Translations under genes and position numbers: made by a program | Notes under the pieces: model-generated | What the model was told of the DNA's origin: nothing | Databases searched by the model: none | The model's input: the letters and a program-made list of their open reading frames with translations, nothing else | Assembly: GCF_003814745.1 (NCBI RefSeq) | Contig: NZ_RKRD01000002.1 | Span: 62,001-126,000, forward strand | Length of the DNA: 64,000 nt | Direction of reading: 5' to 3' | Origin: Hydrogenoanaerobacterium saccharovorans | Lineage (GTDB): Bacteria > Bacillota > Clostridia > Oscillospirales > Ruminococcaceae | In this document: positions 34,244-42,311 of the stretch, one piece after another | Numbering within the stretch: position 1 is the stretch's first letter | Layout: every line of letters begins with the position of its first letter

Positions 34244-35299
34244 ATGAATTACAACAATAATTTTGACCAAGACAGACAGCCTGAATCCGGGTATACATAT
34301 GTACAGGGTTTGGGCTTTGTTCCGTTTGGGCCTGCTTATAAAGAGCGCACCTCGCTCATCACCTGTGCAAACGCGATAGGGCTTGCGGTGCTGCTTTATT
34401 TGTTCTTGCGCGTTGCCATACCCGATTATGTTGTAAGAGTTCTGATGCTGTTTGTACCTGAGATTCGTTATTTTAATTCGCACTTAATGGCACCTGAGTG
34501 GATTACGCAGATAATTGACGGTACTTGCTTTTTACTAAGTAATTTTATTGCCTATGGTCTTTATATGCTTTTTATCCGCATCCCTGTAAAAGTAGCGTTG
34601 CCGCTTAAACGTCCTCAGGCATCGGTCACGGTTGCTTCGGTGCTGATTGCGCTTGCGGTGTCGGTGCTGGGCTCCATTTTAACTTCAGCCATCGGCCGTG
34701 TATTCGGTTTTGTCGGTTTGATACCGATTATGCCCGATATATCGGTTTCGCTTACCCCTACGGGGCTGATAGCCGCCTTGGTTAATATTTGTATACTGCC
34801 TGCATTTGTAGAGGAGTTTGTATTCCGCGGTGTACTGTTGCAAAGCCTGCGCCGGTTTGGCGATGGGTTTGCACTGGCGATATCCTCCATTATTTTTAGT
34901 ATGCTTCACCTTAACTTTATTCAGGCACCTGTTGCTCTTCTGACAGGGTTTGTCATAGGATATTTTGTTATTCGCACCGGCTCTGTTTTAACCGGGGTTA
35001 TCATACACTTTATCAATAATTTTCTGGCATTGATCCAGCAAATCATTATGCCATTGCTTTCGCAGCATCTGGCGGATATTGTGAACCTGCTGGTAGTTTT
35101 GGTTTACCTGATATTGGGGCTTGTTGCTATGGTTTTGCTTGCACGCAGCAGCGATAATCTGTTTGAGCTCAAAACAATACCGTCCTCTTTCTCGGTGCGC
35201 AAGCGTGCAAAAATGTTCTTCTCGTGCCCTGCAATGGTGATTGCAATTGTGCTGATCGCATCGCTTTCGCTGCATAGTATTCAAAGATTGCCGAGGTAA
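34244..35299 (+). CDS. CPBP-family intramembrane metalloprotease
   Basis: 351 residues and about eight membrane helices. The CPBP/Abi (Rce1-like) motifs are present: EEFVFRG at about residue 190, FSMLHLN, and HFINN. Members cleave prenylated or peptide substrates in the membrane, or protect against own bacteriocins; no bacteriocin gene is nearby. An upstream soluble N-terminus of about 35 residues is rich in Tyr and Asn. Stop is 10 bases before tadA; the two are probably cotranscribed. Confidence 0.85.
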   Translation: MNYNNNFDQDRQPESGYTYVQGLGFVPFGPAYKERTSLITCANAIGLAVLLYLFLRVAIPDYVVRVLMLFVPEIRYFNSHLMAPEWITQIIDGTCFLLSNFIAYGLYMLFIRIPVKVALPLKRPQASVTVASVLIALAVSVLGSILTSAIGRVFGFVGLIPIMPDISVSLTPTGLIAALVNICILPAFVEEFVFRGVLLQSLRRFGDGFALAISSIIFSMLHLNFIQAPVALLTGFVIGYFVIRTGSVLTGVIIHFINNFLALIQQIIMPLLSQHLADIVNLLVVLVYLILGLVAMVLLARSSDNLFELKTIPSSFSVRKRAKMFFSCPAMVIAIVLIASLSLHSIQRLPR

Positions 35300-35309
35300 C
35301 CTTATTATT

Positions 35310-35762
35310 ATGGAAAATCAATACGAACTGTATATGAGGCAGGCGCTGGAGCTTGCAGCACAGGCGGCGCGGCTTGGCGAGGTACCGGTAGGTGCACTGG
35401 TGGTAAAAAATGGGCGCATTGTAGGGCGAGGTTTTAACCGCCGAGAGGGCAGTAAAAATGCGCTTTCTCATGCCGAGTTGATAGCCATTGATCAAGCGTG
35501 TAGAACACTTGGCGGTTGGCGGCTGTTTGGCTGCGATTTGTATGTTACGCTTGAGCCTTGCCCAATGTGTGCGGGTGCCATCATCAACAGCCGTATAGAC
35601 CATGTTGTTTTTGGCGCATACGATAAAAAGGCGGGCTCTTGCGGCTCGGTTATCAACCTTTTTGAACTGCCCTACAATCATTTTCCCACCGCAATGGGCG
35701 GTATTTTGCAGCAAGAATGTGCCGGTATGCTTAGCGACTTTTTTAAGCAATTGCGCAAGTAA
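35310..35762 (+). CDS. tadA: tRNA-specific adenosine deaminase TadA
   Basis: 150 residues. Zinc cytidine-deaminase fold: SHAELIAI (catalytic HAE) and LEPCPMCAGAI (PCxxC). Converts adenosine 34 of tRNA-Arg(ACG) to inosine. Normal length. In many Firmicutes it is followed by the SRP RNA and dnaX, which are not present here. Confidence 0.96.
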   Translation: MENQYELYMRQALELAAQAARLGEVPVGALVVKNGRIVGRGFNRREGSKNALSHAELIAIDQACRTLGGWRLFGCDLYVTLEPCPMCAGAIINSRIDHVVFGAYDKKAGSCGSVINLFELPYNHFPTAMGGILQQECAGMLSDFFKQLRK

Positions 35763-35770
35763 AAACACAA

Positions 35771-35804
35771 GCCCCGACTGTTTTTTCAGTCGGGGCTGAT
35801 TTTA
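35771..35804 (+). terminator. Terminator after tadA
   Basis: AGCCCCGACTG pairs with CAGTCGGGGCT; GATTTTAT follows. Confidence 0.85.
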
Positions 35805-36135
35805 TGCCATTTTTCAGCGTCATGTTGAAAGTCTGTTGAAACGGGGGAAAACTATTTGCCCATAACTGCAATTTGCGGTGAAACGCGACATTGGGCAGGG
35901 GTTTTCCACAGGAAAAAACCACGGTTTTAAACTATTTCCACGACTTTTCCAACTTTTTCTGTTGAAAACTCGGTTGAAAGTGTGGAAAGATATAATTTTT
36001 TGCATCAAATTTACAAAGTGTAATACAAAAAAATGTCAAGGCCAAAATATAGAATCATGTCGAAAGGCAGACACAATATATAGAAAAAACAAGAATTTCT
36101 TTTCCACACCAATGGGATAATACTGTTGAAACATA
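35805..36135. other. 331-bp non-coding region with GTTGAAA repeats and DnaA-box-like sites
   Basis: No open reading frame of note. GTTGAAA occurs at 35824, 35835, 35961, 35973 and 36125, twice as close pairs. TTTTCCACA occurs at 35902 and 36100, and the inverse of CTTTCCACA at 35981; the DnaA box is TTATCCACA. Much of the right half is AT-rich. No SRP RNA, riboswitch or terminator of its own could be recognised. Confidence 0.5.
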
Positions 36136-36681
36136 TTATAGCACATTGCGCTCGCGAAAAAGCTTGGTTTTTAGTATGGCAATTTGCGTTTTTGCATCGC
36201 GGATTTCGTTGTTAAGTACCATTTCAACTGCTTTTTCGAAAGGTATTTTTTCTACGTATAGAAATTCATCGGCATCCAAATGTTGTTTGGTTTTTGATAA
36301 ATCTTTTGCAAAATACAAATGGATGATCTCATTATCGTAAGCAGGCGTTGGCAAAAGCTGCCCCAGTGAACAATAGGTTTCTGCAACATAGCCGGTTTCC
36401 TCCTCCAGCTCACGCTTGCCGCAGGCAAAAGCATCTTCACCGTATTCCAGTTTGCCTGCAGGTATTTCAAGCAAAGCCTGTGCAAACGGGTAGCGGAACT
36501 GCCTTACCATCAAAAGCTTGCCTCCGTCATCGATTGCCGCAACGGCAACACCGCCCGGGTGCTCAATCACTTCACGGCTGGTGACATTGCCGTTTTCCAG
36601 TTCGACCATATCTTTACGCAGAGTAATCACTCTGCCTTTGAACAGTTGTTCGGTGCTCAGCGGTTTTTCAAATAGTTTCAT
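36136..36681 (-). CDS. ADP-ribose pyrophosphatase-type Nudix hydrolase
   Basis: 181 residues. Nudix box GKLEYGEDAFACGKRELEEE, with the preceding LEIPAGKLE and following TPAYDNEIIHLYFA typical of ADP-ribose pyrophosphatases (NudF/YqkG). Starts at ATG 36681 after TTGGAGGAAAT; the longer upstream frame is spurious. Hydrolyses ADP-ribose to AMP and ribose 5-phosphate by family. Confidence 0.9.
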   Translation of the reverse strand: MKLFEKPLSTEQLFKGRVITLRKDMVELENGNVTSREVIEHPGGVAVAAIDDGGKLLMVRQFRYPFAQALLEIPAGKLEYGEDAFACGKRELEEETGYVAETYCSLGQLLPTPAYDNEIIHLYFAKDLSKTKQHLDADEFLYVEKIPFEKAVEMVLNNEIRDAKTQIAILKTKLFRERNVL

Positions 36682-36770
36682 AAAATTTCCTCCAACCAAA
36701 TTAAAATCTATTGCTAAGGGGTGCATACACAAAGTTGTCTCACTCATAAGATAGTTTCGAGGTGATTGCA

Positions 36771-36932
36771 ATGCATTTGTGGCAGCAGGTCAATCCATGC
36801 AGGCCTGCGCGTTTTTGCAGGATTTGGAATGCACGAAACGCGGTAATTTGCCGTGATGTCAAGCGCAACAAGCCTGCATTCTTATGCAGACGATGCAATC
36901 TATTAGAAACGGCATTTTGCCGCACGAGGTGA
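36771..36932 (+). CDS. Possible small Cys/Arg-rich protein
   Basis: 53 codons with good signals at both ends: GAGGTGATTGCA before ATG 36771, and a TGA stop that lies in the AGGTGATAGA ribosome site of the next gene. Six cysteines (10, 16, 28, 40, 43, 51, including FLCRRCN) and about eleven arginines with AGG, AGA and CGA codons rarely used by neighbouring genes. No family recognised. It may be a real zinc-type small protein or a chance frame. Confidence 0.35.
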   Translation: MHLWQQVNPCRPARFCRIWNARNAVICRDVKRNKPAFLCRRCNLLETAFCRTR

Positions 36933-36936
36933 TAGA

Positions 36937-37845
36937 ATGCTGCTGGAACAGTATTATGAACAGCCGCCGATACACAATCAAGTGAAAGGAGGCCTGTTTG
37001 CACTAAAGGGGCAGTATCCCGGGTTGTGTAAAGTGTTTTCCATCGGGCGCAGTGTACTGGGGCGCGAGTTGTACGCTGTATCGGTGGGGCAAACCAAATG
37101 CGCTACACTGTTTATGGGCGGCACGCATGGTTTAGAATGGCTTACCACGCTGATGCTGATGCGATTTTTAGATGATTTACTGTATAGTATAGCACAAAAC
37201 AAACCGCTTGCAGAGATTGACGTAAAAAAATCGATGGAGCGGCGCGGTGTTATTATTTTGCCGGCACTCAACCCGGACGGCATTGAGATTGCGCTGCGGG
37301 GCAGTGCAGGCGCAATGAGTATGGGCGATAAGGTGCAAGAGATTTGCGACGGCAACTACGCGCTGTGGCAGGCAAATGCACGGGGGGTGGATATCAACCA
37401 TAATTTTGACGCCGGCTGGGATATTCTGCACCAAATGGAGCAGGAGGCGGGCATAACGAGCCCTGCCCCTACCCGCTTTGGCGGGTACCGCCATACCAGC
37501 GAGCCCGAAACACGCGCTATTTGTGGTTTTTGCAAAGGGTTTCAGGTGCGGCAGGCGTATGCAGTTCACTCACAGGGGGAGGAAATCTATTATAAATACG
37601 GTGAACATACGCCATCTCGTTCGCGCCTGATGGCACAGCTGCTTGCTACCAGCAGCGGTTATAAGCTGATGACACAGGAGGGGCTTGCCTCGCACGGCGG
37701 TTTTAAAGACTGGTTTATAGATAAACTGCACCGCCCTGCGTTTACCATTGAAATTGGCAAAGGCAAAAACCCGCTGCCGATTACCGACTTGATACCTGTG
37801 TACAACAAGCTGCAAGAAATGCTGGTACTGGCACTGCTGCTTTAA
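36937..37845 (+). CDS. M14-family zinc carboxypeptidase
   Basis: 302 residues. Zinc ligands His64 and Glu67 in GGTHGLEW, a later His in YAVHSQGEE, and a likely catalytic Glu in TIEIGKG, with GVDINHNFDAGW. This set fits gamma-D-glutamyl-diaminopimelate-type M14 peptidases that trim cell-wall peptides. No signal peptide is seen, so a cytoplasmic recycling role is possible. Ribosome site AGGTGAT. Confidence 0.85.
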   Translation: MLLEQYYEQPPIHNQVKGGLFALKGQYPGLCKVFSIGRSVLGRELYAVSVGQTKCATLFMGGTHGLEWLTTLMLMRFLDDLLYSIAQNKPLAEIDVKKSMERRGVIILPALNPDGIEIALRGSAGAMSMGDKVQEICDGNYALWQANARGVDINHNFDAGWDILHQMEQEAGITSPAPTRFGGYRHTSEPETRAICGFCKGFQVRQAYAVHSQGEEIYYKYGEHTPSRSRLMAQLLATSSGYKLMTQEGLASHGGFKDWFIDKLHRPAFTIEIGKGKNPLPITDLIPVYNKLQEMLVLALLL

Positions 37846-37957
37846 AACCAAGTAGAAAACAAGAGGTGATGCATACCGATTAAAGCAGTTTTTGTAAAGG
37901 AATGGAGTGATTTTACAGCGTAAAGAAAAGTTTGCCATATTGTTTACAGTTTCGTAA

Positions 37958-37986
37958 TTGACATATTCCTTCTTGGGGCATACTAT
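37958..37986 (+). promoter_or_regulatory. Promoter of the ABC ATPase gene
   Basis: TTGACA (37958-37963), 17-base spacer, TACTAT (37981-37986). The leader to the start codon is about 110 bases and GC-rich with potential stems, but matches no riboswitch I know. Confidence 0.7.
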
Positions 37987-38104
37987 TAAAAACAGGGTTA
38001 TTGACCGGCGAGCCGCCGGCGGCAGGCACCGTTTTTGCTTGCTTAGGCGAGGGGGCAAAGCTCCCGCCTTCAATCGGAGGTATTATGTACTTGGAGGAAT
38101 TTCA

Positions 38105-38833
38105 ATGGAGAAGCTGGTTGACATCAGAAAGGTGTACAAAATCTACAACCCCGGCGAGAACGAGGTGCGCGCGCTTGACGGCGTAACACTGGGTATCGAT
38201 CACGGGGAGTTTATCGCCATCGTAGGGCATTCGGGTTCCGGTAAATCTACATTAATGAATATGCTGGGCTGTTTGGACACGCCGAGCGAGGGCAGTTATT
38301 TTCTCGACGGTGAGGACGTTTCCACTCTTTCGGATGATGAGTTATCGGAAATTCGCAATAAAGAGATTGGCTTTGTGTTTCAGGGCTTTAACCTGATCCC
38401 CAGTCTGGATGCAATTGAGAATGTGGAGCTGCCACTCATTTATCGCGGGCTTTCTAAAGATGAGCGCCGCCGCCTTGCCACCGAGGCATTGGAGCGTGTG
38501 GGCTTGGGTAACCGTTTGCGTCACCGCCCCATGCAAATGTCGGGCGGGCAGCAGCAGCGTGTGGCAATTGCCCGGGCAATTGCAGCAAAGCCTCCTGTAA
38601 TTTTAGCCGATGAGCCGACAGGAAACCTTGACAGTAAGTCGGGCAAAGATGTTATGCGTATCCTCAACGAGTTATGGCATGAGGGGCGCACGGTCATCCT
38701 CATCACCCATGATAACGAGATTGCGAACAGTGCACGCCGTATTGTTAAAATCATTGACGGCAAAATTGTTTCAGATGTCATCAATGATAAGGTGCCCGAA
38801 TCACCTGCCAGATTGGCAAACCATACCTTGTAA
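38105..38833 (+). CDS. ABC transporter ATPase, MacB/LolD subfamily, without adjacent permease
   Basis: 242 residues. Walker A GHSGSGKST, Q-loop FVFQGFNL, signature MSGGQQQR, Walker B VILADEPTGNLDS and H-loop LITHD. The LolD/MacB/FtsE type by the segment EVRALDGVTLGIDHGEF. ATG 38105 follows TTGGAGGAAT. Such ATPases pair with a FtsX-like permease, usually in the same operon; neither side here has one, so it would serve a permease elsewhere. A terminator follows directly, confirming a single-gene unit. Confidence 0.9.
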   Translation: MEKLVDIRKVYKIYNPGENEVRALDGVTLGIDHGEFIAIVGHSGSGKSTLMNMLGCLDTPSEGSYFLDGEDVSTLSDDELSEIRNKEIGFVFQGFNLIPSLDAIENVELPLIYRGLSKDERRRLATEALERVGLGNRLRHRPMQMSGGQQQRVAIARAIAAKPPVILADEPTGNLDSKSGKDVMRILNELWHEGRTVILITHDNEIANSARRIVKIIDGKIVSDVINDKVPESPARLANHTL

Positions 38834-38840
38834 TAACGCA

Positions 38841-38868
38841 AAAAGGAACGCTTTAAGCGTTCCTTTTT
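38841..38868 (+). terminator. Terminator after the ABC ATPase gene
   Basis: AAAGGAACGCT pairs with AGCGTTCCTTT with a small loop, followed by T residues. Confidence 0.9.
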
Positions 38869-38883
38869 TATATGCAAAATCAA

Positions 38884-39933
38884 TTATACTTCCAAGCTGG
38901 ATGCCGTGGCGGATTGTGTTTCACCAAAATGACGCTGCGCAAAATCTTGCGAAAACTCTTCGTTGATATCGCAGGCATAGGGGTTAAAAACATTATCAAG
39001 CTTGGTAAGGTTAATTCGTGAAACCACCGGTTTTTCTGCATCGTTGTCGCTGCTTGCCAAAATCCCCTGCTTTTCTGCAGCGATAACAGAGGGGCAGTAA
39101 ATACCGCATACTCCGCCGAAACGGCGCTGAAGGATGTCGCCTACCATCGTTGACTTTACCGCAAACAGCGCGGTCTCTTGTACGCGCAGGTAAACATCTG
39201 CCACATTTGGGTAGCGGCAGCCGTAGTTGATGTTGCAGGTGGGGCATAGCATCACCTGTGCGCCCAACCCCTTTGCGATACGGTACACCTCAAAATAGCA
39301 ACTGTCTTGCCCGATAGAAACACAAAACTTACCTATTTTCGTGTCAAACAGAGTAAGAGTGTTGCCCGGGGTTACGCCGATTTGAACTTCATCTTCGGCT
39401 AGATGCGTTTTATTCTGATAACCGAGGACATCACCGTCAGGGTCGAACAGGTACGAGCGGTTATACAGGTTGTCGCCGTCAAACAAGTAGATGCTCCCAG
39501 CCAAAACATAAACACCGTATTGGCAAGCAAGCTCAGAAAAAGTGGTAAAGTAAACCTCTTGCAAAAAATCGTAATATGTATAAAGCACATCGTTGGTAAA
39601 GTTGCCGCGCTCGCCCGATTCACATAGTTTGTAATCCGAAACAATGCGGTCGTATTTAGGCACGATCGATAAAGGTGCGAATCCAATCAGTTCAGGGAAG
39701 CACACCATCTGTGCGCCGCCCTCTACGGCAAGTGCCATCTTTTCAGAAAGGTGCTCAACATAATCATCCAGCTTTTTGTAGGGGCGAAGTTTTACGGGGA
39801 TTGCTGCAACCTTAACCGCAGCAGGGTCTGTGAAAGACAGGTTCTCGCTGCGGTTGATGTCCAGCCGGTCGATAACCTTAATAATTTTTTTCTCGCTTCC
39901 CTTAAGAGAAAACGGATTAGGAAATGAAATCAT
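38884..39933 (-). CDS. Nitrilase-superfamily protein lacking the catalytic cysteine
   Basis: 349 residues, carbon-nitrogen hydrolase fold with an N-terminal extension of about 40 residues. Glu81 (VCFPELIG) and Lys175 (QNKTHL) of the triad are kept. At the nucleophile the family pattern GKxGVxICYDxxFPE reads GKFCVSIGQDSCYFE, so Cys is Gly208. Cys204 and Cys212 flank the spot. An enzyme of normal mechanism is not expected. It follows 15 bases after a second, differently damaged family member (39949-40638); an interaction of the two products is possible. Confidence 0.8.
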   Translation of the reverse strand: MISFPNPFSLKGSEKKIIKVIDRLDINRSENLSFTDPAAVKVAAIPVKLRPYKKLDDYVEHLSEKMALAVEGGAQMVCFPELIGFAPLSIVPKYDRIVSDYKLCESGERGNFTNDVLYTYYDFLQEVYFTTFSELACQYGVYVLAGSIYLFDGDNLYNRSYLFDPDGDVLGYQNKTHLAEDEVQIGVTPGNTLTLFDTKIGKFCVSIGQDSCYFEVYRIAKGLGAQVMLCPTCNINYGCRYPNVADVYLRVQETALFAVKSTMVGDILQRRFGGVCGIYCPSVIAAEKQGILASSDNDAEKPVVSRINLTKLDNVFNPYACDINEEFSQDFAQRHFGETQSATASSLEV

Positions 39934-39948
39934 GTTGTTTCCCCTCTC

Positions 39949-40638
39949 TTAAAGCAGATGGCGGTGTTCTGCAAACAAGTTTTTGTTGAAATGAGAACTG
40001 TGATAATCACTGTGAATATCGTATAAGCGGCTTACGTTAAACGCAGCAGATGCCGTTTGAGCGGGTTTGGATATATAACCGGTGTTGTCCATTGTAGCAA
40101 GAAACGGCGCGCTGATGGATGCCGTGTTATTATTTGCCGACAATACCAGCAAGTTGTTGGTTTGTGCAGCGCCCCAGCCGCCTGTAAACAATTTTTGTTC
40201 GCTGTATTCATCGGGGGCAATCCACTGCGAATTCACCAAAATATCGCAGCCGCCCAAGCGTGCATGCCGCTGTACCTCGGGGTTATAGATGTCTGCATCC
40301 ACACAAAGAAATATTTTGCCGTAAGGTGTGTCAAATAAAGCGAGGTTACTAGCTTTTTTGTATAGATTGCGGTTGTCTCTGTTAAAAAACAACCCCCGCT
40401 GTGCACCTGCTATTTTACCGGCAGGGTTAAACATACATAGGCACATATAGTCTGCAATGTTCATCAGCCCTGTTACTACATAGGTGTTGTGTTCTTTTGC
40501 GTATTTTTTACACTTTTTAAAATAGCTGCCGCCCTCTTTCATCGGGATGACAGGAACGTTATTTTTAAATACTACGAAATTGCTTTGCTGCGCAGGTGGT
40601 TCAAATGCGTCAACGATGCTGAGAAATATATCCTGCAT
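39949..40638 (-). CDS. Shortened nitrilase-superfamily protein lacking catalytic Glu and Lys
   Basis: 229 residues, about 40 to 60 fewer than usual, the N-terminal strands being cut short. Cys112 stands at the nucleophile place (LCVDADIYNPE). The strand that should hold the FPE motif reads VVFKNNV (Glu to Asn26) and the lysine site reads AQRGLFF (Lys to Gly82). Strong GAGGGGGG precedes ATG 40638. First of a two-gene operon with the Cys-less homologue downstream. Confidence 0.7.
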   Translation of the reverse strand: MQDIFLSIVDAFEPPAQQSNFVVFKNNVPVIPMKEGGSYFKKCKKYAKEHNTYVVTGLMNIADYMCLCMFNPAGKIAGAQRGLFFNRDNRNLYKKASNLALFDTPYGKIFLCVDADIYNPEVQRHARLGGCDILVNSQWIAPDEYSEQKLFTGGWGAAQTNNLLVLSANNNTASISAPFLATMDNTGYISKPAQTASAAFNVSRLYDIHSDYHSSHFNKNLFAEHRHLL

Positions 40639-40761
40639 GGGATCCCCCCTCAAAATTTGTAGAATTATATGTACTACCCAATGGGTATAGATCTTGAAAA
40701 ATCTTTACAAAATACATTATATATAAAAAATTCCTTTAATTCAACATCAAACCCTGCGGTA

Positions 40762-40790
40762 TTGCAAAATGGCGGTAAATACGTTAAAAT
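40762..40790 (+). promoter_or_regulatory. queT promoter
   Basis: TTGCAA (40762-40767), 17 bases, TAAAAT (40785-40790). The predicted start of transcription falls at about the first base of the preQ1-like leader. Confidence 0.6.
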
Positions 40791-40797
40791 AGTTGTT

Positions 40798-40860
40798 GCC
40801 TGATAGAGTGTATTCAGGCAGTCAGTCGCAAGTTCCTGACTTAAAACCACACTACGAAAG
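40798..40860 (+). promoter_or_regulatory. preQ1 riboswitch candidate, class III-like
   Basis: Hairpin GCCTGA/TCAGGC (40798-40819) whose loop contains AGTGT (40807-40811). This loop can pair with ACACT (40849-40853) to form a pseudoknot. Between them is a second hairpin AGTCAG/CTGACT (40820-40841). The layout, an H-type pseudoknot plus an extra stem just before the ribosome site AAAGG and upstream of queT, fits preQ1-III as known in Ruminococcaceae. Binding of preQ1 would hide the start of translation. Based on base-pairing seen by eye. Confidence 0.55.
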
Positions 40861-40869
40861 GAAAATTGA

Positions 40870-41397
40870 ATGATGAGAAACACAAACGTCAGAAAGCTGA
40901 CGATGTGCGCAATGCTTGCTGCCATTTATGTGGTGCTGAGCCTGGCTTTTGCGCCCATTTCGTTTGGCGCGGTGCAGTTTCGGGTTTCGGAGGCACTTAC
41001 CCTGCTGCCGGTATTTTCGCCTTATGCAGTGATTGGTGTCACTGTGGGCTGCTTAATCACCAACATAGCGGGGGTGGCAATGGGCATAACCATGCCAATG
41101 GATATCTTGTTCGGCACGCTTGCCACGCTGATTGCAGCGGTTTTAACCTACCTGCTGCGTAATGTTTGCATCAAAGGCATTCCGGTACTGGCAGCGCTGC
41201 CACCGGTGCTCGTTAATGCACTGGTGATCGGATGGGAAATTACTTTTTTCTTTTTGCCCGAGGGCGCATCCTTGCCAGGCTTTATCACTTCGGCGGTCAG
41301 TGTAGGCACAGGCGAAATGGTTGCATGCGGCGTGCTTGGCATGCTGCTGGTGTATACTTTAAAGAAAACCAAGTTGGATAAAAAATTATTTGAATAG
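40870..41397 (+). CDS. queT: QueT-family queuosine precursor transporter
   Basis: 175 residues and about five or six membrane helices. The QueT pattern is clear: FGAVQFRVSEALTLLPVF, then ITNIAGVAMGITMPMDILFGTLATL. Predicted to import a queuosine precursor (preQ1/preQ0) by an ECF-type mechanism. No queuosine synthesis gene is in the window, implying salvage. Leader is a preQ1-like riboswitch. Confidence 0.9.
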   Translation: MMRNTNVRKLTMCAMLAAIYVVLSLAFAPISFGAVQFRVSEALTLLPVFSPYAVIGVTVGCLITNIAGVAMGITMPMDILFGTLATLIAAVLTYLLRNVCIKGIPVLAALPPVLVNALVIGWEITFFFLPEGASLPGFITSAVSVGTGEMVACGVLGMLLVYTLKKTKLDKKLFE

Positions 41398-41511
41398 CAA
41401 TATAATTGAAACTTGCAAAAAACTCGACGATAAGCCATCGCCGAGTTTTTATTTTGCTGATATCTGCTAAAGAGCTGGGATTATCTATAACGGTACCGTG
41501 TTTTATGCAAG

Positions 41512-42090
41512 CTAATAGGCAACCAGCTCAAAATCACCAAAGTATTTGTCGGTGTAAGCATTCTTATCTAAAAAATCCACGTTGTAAAAACAACCGTAAT
41601 GTTCGCTGCAATCGCTTTTATCCACTTTATAAAGGTTGCCCTTTACCAATTTGCCGGGCGCCAGTTCGCTGCTGCCGTAAACTTTGGTAAGCAAGGTGCG
41701 GGGCAGTTCAAATACAATCCCCCAGTAAATCCCCTGCAAATCCTCTGACTGAAACGATTTTACCCGCGGAAGTACCAAATACTCTGCCATAGGGATATGC
41801 TGTTCGCCGCAAACCTCGTTGAGGAGCAGCCCCCCATAGCTTGCCGACATGGATAGATACTTGTCCGACAGCTCGGGAAATAGGTTGAGGTTTACCATAA
41901 GCGTGCTGGTTTCAGACGGAAGAGCTTCGAATGCCCACATACGCACCCATACGCTTTGTTCGCTGATGCACAGGCGCGCCTGCACAAACGGCTTGTAATC
42001 GCGTTTTTCCAGCGGGTAGTTTACTATTTTTGCAACGGGCAGCGAATCCCACACGGGCAGCCCATTGATCAGACTAATTTTAAAAGACAT
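41512..42090 (-). CDS. Carbohydrate-binding family 9-like protein
   Basis: 192 residues. The C-terminus (GNLYKVDKS, SEHYGCFYNV, then KYFGDFELVAY) has the layout of CBM9-like/DOMON sandwich domains, which normally read GNFYKCGD, then HFxSW, then FHxPxxFG. No signal peptide is seen. ATG 42090 follows GGAGGCACGC. A stand-alone cytoplasmic protein of this kind is common in gut Clostridia and has no known task. Confidence 0.65.
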   Translation of the reverse strand: MSFKISLINGLPVWDSLPVAKIVNYPLEKRDYKPFVQARLCISEQSVWVRMWAFEALPSETSTLMVNLNLFPELSDKYLSMSASYGGLLLNEVCGEQHIPMAEYLVLPRVKSFQSEDLQGIYWGIVFELPRTLLTKVYGSSELAPGKLVKGNLYKVDKSDCSEHYGCFYNVDFLDKNAYTDKYFGDFELVAY

Positions 42091-42311
42091 AGCGTGCCTC
42101 CGTAACTGTCGAATTGTAGAGAATATACTTATTATTATAACACGTTTTGCTGCGAAAAAACAATGAATAATCGTTTGAAATGCTTTTATCATCAATGAGT
42201 TTAAATTACGATACTGCATCGATGTATATTGCATACTGTACATATTGACTTTGAGTTTTTTAGTATATATAATGAAGTGGCTACTGACAGAAATGGGAAA
42301 GGATGACTTGA

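Noticed and set aside
35805..36135. Signal recognition particle RNA expected after tadA
   Set aside because: The conserved apical loop sequence and long stem of SRP RNA could not be found here.
37990..38104. Riboswitch in the GC-rich leader of the ABC ATPase gene
   Set aside because: Several short stems are possible but no pattern of a known riboswitch class was seen.
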